64,000 nucleotides of DNA from Thecamonas trahens ATCC 50062. Lineage: Eukaryota > Apusozoa > Apusomonadida > Apusomonadidae. Position 1 is the stretch's first letter; each line of letters opens with the position of its first letter. This document shows, one piece after another, positions 58,400-64,000 of the stretch. The notes beneath the pieces were generated by a model. It made no database searches and was not told the DNA's origin. It saw only the letters and a program-made list of their open reading frames with translations. The position numbers and the translations under genes are program-made. The stretch spans positions 107,208-171,207 of the forward strand of contig NW_013657625.1 in the NCBI RefSeq assembly GCF_000142905.1, given 5' to 3'.

Positions 58400-61300
58400 T
58401 CAGGGACCGGCCCGCGAGCGGCGGAAGATGGACGATTTGCGCTTCTTGCTCGCGCCGGCAGCGCCGCCAATGGAGCGCGGCTCGACACGGAGCGAGGTGG
58501 TGTACAACGATTTCTCGTCCTGGACGGGCGCGTTGAAAATGAAGCGCTGAACAGAGAGGAGCGGTGCGAGTGCGTAGTACCCGGCGTAGTAGCCCTGGAG
58601 CTCCGAGACAATGCGGGTGACCATGCGCGCCTTTTCCATGTTGATCATGTCCTCGCCTACGTGGTCGGTGTTGCCATCGTCGGCAAAGGTGAGGTCGGTG
58701 AGGAAGAGACCGATGTACGGGACGCTCGGCGGCGTGGCGGCCTTGAGCTTGCTGCGGTAAGCGCCAAAGTTGGACGAGGTGGACATGATGGCGGAAATAG
58801 ACTCAAACTCTTCGACCACCTTGGGCTCGACCGCTGCCCATGTCAGCTTCAGCCGTGAGATGGCTGCCGAGTGCAGCGCTGAGAGCACCTCCATGATGCC
58901 GTTAAAGTTGTCGAGGGCGAGGAGGTGGCGGGCGACGGCGACGTAGTACTTGATGAGGAAGGCCCGCCGCTCAACCGAGGGCGAGGCGAGGACTTGCGTG
59001 GCGATCATGCCCGAGACGTGGTTGAAGAACTCGATGAGGGCGAGGAGATGCGGCGCGTTGCGCTCCTTGCCCTTCTTTGCCCACGCCTGCTTCATAAACT
59101 CTTTGGCCTGGATCGCCCGCAAGAGTGAGTGCTCCATCAGCGTCAACTGCCGCGCGAGCTCCTTCGGCTCAACTTGAGTTACGGCCGTCACTTGCAGTAC
59201 GTCAGGCATCATAGTGGGCGGTGCCGCGATGGCCGCGCGTGCAAACTCGAATTGCGAAGCGTTGCGCTCAAACAGCAGCAGCTCCATGGTGTCGAGCAGC
59301 CATTGCGCGAGTGCAAGGTGCCAGTGCCACTTGTTTTGCACGCTCTCGTCGTTGTCCGAGTCGCTTCTGGTGTTGGGCTCGCCGTCATTGCCGTCATCAT
59401 CATCGTCGTCGTCCACAGCACCGAGCGCATGGAGAAAGGCGCACACAGCCCTGCGGACGCCACGGTCTTCAAAGTCGTACGGATGGGCATACATCCACCT
59501 GCGGAGAAGGAGAAAGACGCCGAGCTGGGTGTGGGCAGCGTGAAAGGCAGCCGGCTCGTCGCCCCACACTCCAACCAGCACCTCCATGAGTTCGGCCTCG
59601 AGCTCGCGTTCGGTGTAGCGAGCAGCCCGCTCGAGCATCGAATCCTCGAGCTTGGTTCGCTCCAGCGAGTGGGCATCGAGAACGGCCTCGACAGCAAAGC
59701 GAACAGCATCGCCTTCGAGCGGCGCTGCGACGGATGAGAGCGCGTCTGCAGCGGCGCGTAGCTCGGCGAGCGCCGTCGGCGCGTCGGCGCCCTCGGCCTG
59801 TGGCACAACAGCATCAGGCACGGCAGAGGCCTCCCAGAACCGGGCGATAACAAGGTTGGCAAAGCGAGGAGGCGAGACATAACAGCGGTATGTGAGGAGC
59901 GCAGCGTCGGTGAGCGTCGAGCAGGAGAGCAGGCCGTCAGTGATGGCATCCACGAGCTTTTCGACGGTGAGGCCACCGTAGATGGTGCCCATAGAGAAGA
60001 AGCCGGGCTCGGCGGCGTCGTCGACAGCAACATTGACGCCGGGAATGTGCTCCTCTTGGAACAGGTACATGCCGCGCTCGAGCTGCGAGGTCAGCTGGGC
60101 AAAATAAACATCAAGGTCGAGTGAGTTGTCAGCGTTGCGAATCGAGTCTGCAAGGGCGAGGCGCGGCGAGTCAAGATGGACATCAGCGAGGCCATCAAAG
60201 GCTTTGGAGAGGCCCAGGTTTGGATGGCTGCGCTCGGCGGCGGCCTCGGCCTCAATGGCCTTGAGCTCGTCGTCGGTGAGGGCAGAGCCGGAGTGAAAAG
60301 TGACCTTGCGGCGGCGCGACTCGGCGGCACGCTCGGCAGCGGCGGCGGCCCCAGCGTCGGCGATGACTTTTTTCCACAGCGCACGAGCCTTGGACCGGCG
60401 GAAGAAGCGCTGGATAATGCACGCCGACTCGTACTCGAGCAGCTTGTGCTGGTAGTCGGCTAGCAGCTTTTGCTGGTAGTTGACGGCGAGGGCGAGCTGG
60501 ATGACCCGAATAAACCGCCGGCGGGAGAGCCATGCCCGGACAAACTTCTGGACCAAGCGGGCAGCCGGTGAGTAAAGCGAGGCTTGTAGCGAGCCAAGGT
60601 ATGCGAGCGTCGACGGGACGTCCAGCTCGCCGCCCTTGCGCTTGACTTTGACACCAGTTGCGGCCTCGATGCCCTTGACAAACGACTTGGCGAGCGGGTT
60701 GGCCGACATGTCGAGGCTCTCGAGCGCCGCCAGTGCTGCCAGCGCTGCCGGCAGCTCGGAGAGCTTGTTGTGAGCAAGGTCGAGGGTGCGGAGGGCGGTG
60801 CAGGAGCCCAGCGCCGAGGGAAGCGACTCGAGCACGTTGTGGGCGAGGCGGAGCTCGACAAGCGCGGTGCAGCTTCGGATCGAGTGTGGGATGGTGGCGA
60901 GCTTGTTCTCGCTCGCGTCGAGCACCTCCAGCGCGGCAAGGGTGCCAATACAGCCGGGGAGGGCAGTGAGCTTGTTGTGGGCGAGGCGGAGGATGCGGAG
61001 CGCAGAGTGTGGAGACGCCACGCGCGGCGAGCGCGGCACTGCCAGCGCGTTGAGGCTGTCAGTCGAGAGGGCGCGGCCACCATCAGTGGCCAGCTCGTGC
61101 AATGAGGCTGAGGAGCCGCCGCGAACAAGCGACGCGAGCGCTTCCCCCGAGCGCGACGGAAGCCGGAGCCGCGGAGTCGACGGCCTTGCGGACTCGCGCG
61201 ATGTCGTCGCGCTGGATGACGCTCTGGCCGAGTTGGCGGCGGCAGCAAGCTCGACGAGTGGTTTCTCCGAGTCGAGAAGAGCTGGGCCGATGCGATTGGC

Positions 61301-61783
61301 GTTGGCAGCGAGGTCTGCGAGCGCCGGGAGGGTGAGCAGCTCGCCGGGGAGCGAGACGAGGCGGTTGTTGTCGAGGTCGATGCGAACGAGAGTAGTGAGG
61401 CGGGCCACATCGGAGGGGATGCGCTTGATGGCGTTGTCCGAGGCAAAGAGGCCTGTGAGCGACGAGAGCGACCAGAGCGCGGCAGGCAAGAGGACAAGCT
61501 TATTGTTGGAGAGGGTGAGCTGGGTGAGTCCGGCGCAGTGGGCGAGGGCGTCGGGCAGGTCGGCCAGCTTGTTGTCCGCCAGATTGAGGGCTGTGAGGGC
61601 AGTAAGGGCGGGGATAGCGGTATCGTCGACCGACTTGAGCCCGTTGTGCTCGAGCGAGAGCGCCGTCAGCGACGACGCTAACGGGGTGAGGTCTGGCAGC
61701 TTGGAGAGCTTGAGGCCTGCGAGCGAGAGCGTGGGCGAGCCCGTGTCCGCGGCAGCCGCCACAGCTTTGCCCGCCTTTTTCAT
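58400..61783 (-). CDS. Leucine-rich-repeat, IQ-motif Ras guanine-nucleotide exchange factor
   Basis: A single exon, 1127 residues from ATG giving MKKAGKAVAAAAD; upstream in-frame sequence is Pro/His-rich and non-coding. LRRs (about 15-175 and 250-360; LxxLxLxxNxLxxLP pattern) are separated by a Ser/Ala spacer. IQ-like helices follow (about 400-460; LVQKFVRAWLSRRRF, SACIIQRFFRRSKAR), likely calmodulin or light-chain binding. RasGEF_N (about 590-720; GGLTVEKLVDAITDG) is followed by the catalytic RasGEF domain (about 860-1105; LARQLTLMEHSLLRAI, FNGIMEVLSALHSAAISRL (short form), PYIGLFLTDLTF). It activates a Ras-family GTPase, possibly under calcium control. LRR-RasGEFs are known in amoebae; the IQ pair is a further feature. 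Confidence 0.9.
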   Translation of the reverse strand: MKKAGKAVAAAADTGSPTLSLAGLKLSKLPDLTPLASSLTALSLEHNGLKSVDDTAIPALTALTALNLADNKLADLPDALAHCAGLTQLTLSNNKLVLLPAALWSLSSLTGLFASDNAIKRIPSDVARLTTLVRIDLDNNRLVSLPGELLTLPALADLAANANRIGPALLDSEKPLVELAAAANSARASSSATTSRESARPSTPRLRLPSRSGEALASLVRGGSSASLHELATDGGRALSTDSLNALAVPRSPRVASPHSALRILRLAHNKLTALPGCIGTLAALEVLDASENKLATIPHSIRSCTALVELRLAHNVLESLPSALGSCTALRTLDLAHNKLSELPAALAALAALESLDMSANPLAKSFVKGIEAATGVKVKRKGGELDVPSTLAYLGSLQASLYSPAARLVQKFVRAWLSRRRFIRVIQLALAVNYQQKLLADYQHKLLEYESACIIQRFFRRSKARALWKKVIADAGAAAAAERAAESRRRKVTFHSGSALTDDELKAIEAEAAAERSHPNLGLSKAFDGLADVHLDSPRLALADSIRNADNSLDLDVYFAQLTSQLERGMYLFQEEHIPGVNVAVDDAAEPGFFSMGTIYGGLTVEKLVDAITDGLLSCSTLTDAALLTYRCYVSPPRFANLVIARFWEASAVPDAVVPQAEGADAPTALAELRAAADALSSVAAPLEGDAVRFAVEAVLDAHSLERTKLEDSMLERAARYTERELEAELMEVLVGVWGDEPAAFHAAHTQLGVFLLLRRWMYAHPYDFEDRGVRRAVCAFLHALGAVDDDDDDDGNDGEPNTRSDSDNDESVQNKWHWHLALAQWLLDTMELLLFERNASQFEFARAAIAAPPTMMPDVLQVTAVTQVEPKELARQLTLMEHSLLRAIQAKEFMKQAWAKKGKERNAPHLLALIEFFNHVSGMIATQVLASPSVERRAFLIKYYVAVARHLLALDNFNGIMEVLSALHSAAISRLKLTWAAVEPKVVEEFESISAIMSTSSNFGAYRSKLKAATPPSVPYIGLFLTDLTFADDGNTDHVGEDMINMEKARMVTRIVSELQGYYAGYYALAPLLSVQRFIFNAPVQDEKSLYTTSLRVEPRSIGGAAGASKKRKSSIFRRSRAGP

Positions 61784-62159
61784 TTGGGGGGCGGCGTGGG
61801 GGTGGCGTGGGGGTGGGGGTAGGGTGGGGGTGGGTGGCGTGGGGGTGGCGTAGGGGTGGCGTGGGGGTGGCGTGAAGAGGCGTGGACGTGGGCGTAGGCG
61901 AGGGTGGCAAAGTGGCAGCAGTGGCAGCAGTGACCGGGGCTGTGGCAGGCAATTTGGCCTTTGGCCGTGCGAGCGGTGGCTTTTCGGCGAGTGTGGATTG
62001 ACGGCTGGGGGGCAAGTTGGTGGCGGTGGCGGTGGTGGTGGGCGGTGGTCGGAAGGTCGGAAGCAAAGCGGAGCGGGAAGGGCCACCTCACGTCGGTTGC
62101 AAACGCAGCGGTCGGCAATTGCGGTCAGAAGTACTTTGAGCAGATAGAGAGTGTTTAGG
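61784..62159. promoter_or_regulatory. Divergent promoter region with GGCGTGGGGGT minisatellite
   Basis: The first 95 nt (61787-61880) are irregular tandem copies of GGCGTGGGGGT, immediately before the RasGEF start (5' UTR or promoter). The rest is GC-rich without features. It serves the RasGEF (-) and ABHD14-like (+) genes. Confidence 0.65.
61787..61880. repeat. GGCGTGGGGGT minisatellite
   Basis: Imperfect tandem copies of an 11-nt unit with TAGGG and GGGTGG variants, directly upstream of the RasGEF start. Confidence 0.75.
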
Positions 62160-63083
62160 ATGAACAAGGTGTGGATGGTGGTTGTTGTGGTCGGCCTGGT
62201 CGGCTTGGTGGTGCTCCTCTCGCCGCCGCGGCAGCAGAAGCAGTACGTCCAGGTCCAGCCGACCGACTCAGGCAAGGCGACGGGCAAGGGCATGCGGCCG
62301 GGGCTAGTGAAGAAGGTGAAGAAGGAGCCCAAGTTTGCTTTTCACGAGATTGTGGAGCACGACCGGTACTCGTCCAAGCTCTGGCCGGAGGGCGTGTCGT
62401 ACCACCGGGTATGGTTCGACACTGGCGCGCCGTACCACTCCAAGTCGCCGCGCCCGACGGTTGTCCTCCTCCATGGCTCAGCCTTTAACCGTGGCGTGTG
62501 GGGCGAGGCGACTGGGACGCTCAAAGCGCTTACCGAGTCGGGCATCCGCGCCGTGGCGCTCGATCTCCCGGGTTTTGCGCACACCAAGACCCCGCCGCTG
62601 ACCAAGGGTTCGTCCAGGACCGAGTTCCTCGAGACGCTGCTGGCGGCCGAGGATCCGACCGGCATGGCTCCCGCACTCGCTGATGTTGAGGTCTTCAAGC
62701 ACGTCCGCGTCACTCCGCCGTATGTGCTGGTGGCGCCGTCGGCAAGCGCGCCGCTGGCGGTCGACTTTGCGCTGGCCCATCCGGAGCTTGTCGACGGCCT
62801 CGTCCTCGTTGCCCCGGTCGGCCTCAAGCCGTACGCCAAGCAGCTCAAGGCCGAGTATACCGGGCGAGTCATGTTTGTGTACGGGACCGCCGATCCGTTG
62901 TTTGAGAAGCGGGTCGAGGTGTGGGACTACTTCCCTCGCGCCAACTCGCTCGTCGAGGTCGACATCCTCGACGGCTCGCACCCGGCGTATCTCGACGAGC
63001 CGGCCAAGTTTAACGCCCATCTCGCGGCCTTTATCACCGTGCCTGCGCCTCAGCCCGACGCTCGGGACAAGTCTGATCTGTAG
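62160..63083 (+). CDS. ABHD14-like alpha/beta hydrolase, N-terminal membrane anchor
   Basis: A single exon, 307 residues from ATG giving MNKVWMVVVVVG. An N-terminal hydrophobic helix (about 4-20) is followed by a basic linker, giving a type II anchor or signal-anchor. Hydrolase motifs: VVLLHGSAFNRGVW (oxyanion region), AVALDLPGFAHT, the nucleophile Ser in VAPSASAP (ABHD14 has SPSLSG, not the usual GxSxG), Asp in YGTADPLF and His in DGSHPAYLD. The order and these variants match ABHD14A/B, small hydrolases. ABHD14B is reported to act as a lysine deacetylase; activity here is inference. The active-site triad is complete. Confidence 0.85.
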   Translation: MNKVWMVVVVVGLVGLVVLLSPPRQQKQYVQVQPTDSGKATGKGMRPGLVKKVKKEPKFAFHEIVEHDRYSSKLWPEGVSYHRVWFDTGAPYHSKSPRPTVVLLHGSAFNRGVWGEATGTLKALTESGIRAVALDLPGFAHTKTPPLTKGSSRTEFLETLLAAEDPTGMAPALADVEVFKHVRVTPPYVLVAPSASAPLAVDFALAHPELVDGLVLVAPVGLKPYAKQLKAEYTGRVMFVYGTADPLFEKRVEVWDYFPRANSLVEVDILDGSHPAYLDEPAKFNAHLAAFITVPAPQPDARDKSDL

Positions 63084-63384
63084 CGGGTGGGCTAACCAGG
63101 CTGTAAACGGCACGATTGTTGACGTCGAGGTGCGTCGACGATGCGAGGCAGTCTGCGGGCGCTGATGCCTTGTGAGTAAAGGCTAGTCATGGCACGTTGG
63201 CTGCAGGAGAGGCGGGCTTGCAGCTGCGGGCTCGCTGCGCGTTTGTTGCGTTGCCAGACGATGGCGGGCAGAGGGCGGGTCTTCACGAAGACTGGGCAAA
63301 CACCGGCAGGCCGGCCACCGGAGGGGGCCGAGACGACGCGGCGGCGTACACGGGACGACTCAACTAATCAAGTACGACGAGAGC
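63084..63384. other. Intergenic region, no gene seen
   Basis: 300 nt between two + strand genes, without repeats or motifs that I can name. It presumably holds the promoter of the canopy-like gene. Confidence 0.4.
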
Positions 63385-64000
63385 ATGACTGGAAGAGTAG
63401 CAGCGGCGCAGGTTTGGCAAACGGTGTGGCTGAGTTTGGTGGTAGCTGCGGTGGTGGCGTCGGCAGTGGTCGGGACCGCGCAGGCGCGGCTGCCACAGGC
63501 CCAGCGGTGCTCCGGGTGCGAGGTGGTGGCCGGAGCGCTGGCTGGCTGGCTGTTTGACGATCCGCCAGCGACGACGATCGAGGTCGGCAGCGCGCTCAAC
63601 GATCCGACGTCGTACTCCAAGGTGGCGTATGCCTCGTCGGAGCTGCGGGTGATGGAGGCGGTGGAGGGGGTGTGCGGCGCGGTCCATCGCGGCTCGGTGG
63701 CTGTGGTGTGGACGTACAACCGGGCTGAGCTCACCAACCGGACGACGCTGTCGGCGGAGGCCAACTCGACGTCGGCGCTACCTGGAGTGCCAAACGTGGC
63801 CAAGGCTCTCCGCGACGAGTGCCATATCATGGTCGATGCCCACGAGGATGCGATTGTGCAGGCGTTCTACGCCCACTACGATTCTTGGATCGAGGCCCGC
63901 GACGATGCGGTCCGCGCTGTGTGCGGCGCCGACCTTGTGGGCGCCTGCGACTACTCGGACGCAGCGGCGGCGGCTCGCGCCGAGGCTGATGCCGCCGCCG
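63385..64000 (+). CDS. Canopy-like (DUF3456) secretory protein, 3' partial
   Basis: The frame is open from ATG (MTGRVAAAQVWQTVW) to the window end, 205 codons. It has a signal peptide (WLSLVVAAVVASAVVG), then a saposin-like Cys pattern: CSGCEVVAGAL, ELRVMEAVEGVC, LRDECHIMVDAHEDAIVQAFY, AVCGADLVGAC. This resembles canopy/MSAP proteins, which are ER-resident folding helpers with six conserved Cys and a helix carrying VMExxE. NRT and NST motifs are potential N-glycosylation sites, consistent with ER entry. The C terminus, including any ER-retrieval signal, is outside the window. Confidence 0.65.
   Translation, partial: MTGRVAAAQVWQTVWLSLVVAAVVASAVVGTAQARLPQAQRCSGCEVVAGALAGWLFDDPPATTIEVGSALNDPTSYSKVAYASSELRVMEAVEGVCGAVHRGSVAVVWTYNRAELTNRTTLSAEANSTSALPGVPNVAKALRDECHIMVDAHEDAIVQAFYAHYDSWIEARDDAVRAVCGADLVGACDYSDAAAAARAEADAAA

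Noticed and set aside
1..64000. tRNA or rRNA genes and bacterial operon signals
   Set aside because: I found no cloverleaf with a GTTCRANNC arm, no rRNA motifs and no Shine-Dalgarno-spaced starts. Spliceosomal introns and targeting peptides show a nuclear eukaryotic genome.
1..64000. Transposons or integrated viral genes
   Set aside because: No transposase, reverse transcriptase, integrase, capsid or terminal inverted/long repeats were seen.

Overview
This window looks like a GC-rich, gene-dense, intron-poor genome of a unicellular eukaryote. The genes carry signal peptides, mitochondrial presequences, spliceosomal introns and CaaX boxes. The gene repertoire is typical of an opisthokont-related protist: Rho/RhoBTB, Ariadne RBR ligase, PPIL4, AMPK beta, a calcineurin-type phosphatase, an FTO-like dioxygenase and an ADAM-like metalloprotease. 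From composition, gene density and repertoire I would guess an apusomonad such as Thecamonas, but nothing in the window proves this. I recognise about 31 protein-coding genes; the first (coiled coil) and last (canopy-like) run off the window edges. I found no rRNA, tRNA or CRISPR array.

Layout. 1-5.6 kb: a 5'-truncated coiled-coil gene, then two divergently transcribed ER thiol-redox genes (a DsbA-like protein and a TMX3-like PDI) sharing a promoter region that contains an imperfect duplication. 5.6-10 kb: a large membrane-anchored metalloprotease with disintegrin-like repeats and a cytosolic SH3 domain. 10.9-18 kb: a 949-residue coiled-coil protein, a MAP3K-like kinase with an MGC acylation start, and a multi-pass membrane protein. 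18.5-25.5 kb: a Lys/Gly-repeat protein, thioredoxin (three exons), a coiled-coil protein and a calcineurin-like phosphatase. 25.7-31.6 kb: a RhoBTB protein carrying a RING finger and CaaX box, a frame-broken Rho paralogue, and a bacterial-type NADP isocitrate dehydrogenase with a mitochondrial presequence. 32-38.5 kb: a NEPRO-like nucleolar candidate, a protein with two HSF-like DNA-binding domains, PPIL4-like cyclophilin-RRM, and an FTO-like dioxygenase. 38.9-52.6 kb: five genes in tandem on the + strand (CK2-like kinase, vWA-eEF1A fusion, Ariadne RBR ligase, glutathione reductase, phosphoglycerate-mutase-like protein). 52.7-64 kb: an Ulp1-like/cyclophilin ORF, a kinase, a coiled-coil protein, AMPK beta, an LRR-IQ-RasGEF, an ABHD14-like hydrolase and a canopy-like protein.

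Gene organisation. Ten neighbouring pairs are convergent, with stop codons from 4 nt overlapping to about 220 nt apart. Ten are divergent, with start codons about 380-1000 nt apart. Regulatory sequence is therefore concentrated between divergent starts, and the 3' ends of convergent mRNAs must overlap or end inside one another. Introns that I could reconstruct are 68-391 nt. Their donors mostly fit GTAYGY and their acceptors YAG. Several carry long G, C or GT runs, so homopolymer lengths and nearby reading frames should be treated with care.

The most interesting content is a set of unusual domain combinations: Rho GTPase-BTB-RING-BTB-CaaX, vWA fused to a full-length eEF1A-type GTPase, tandem HSF domains with the first one split by a Ser/Gly tract, and a metalloprotease-disintegrin with a C-terminal SH3 domain.
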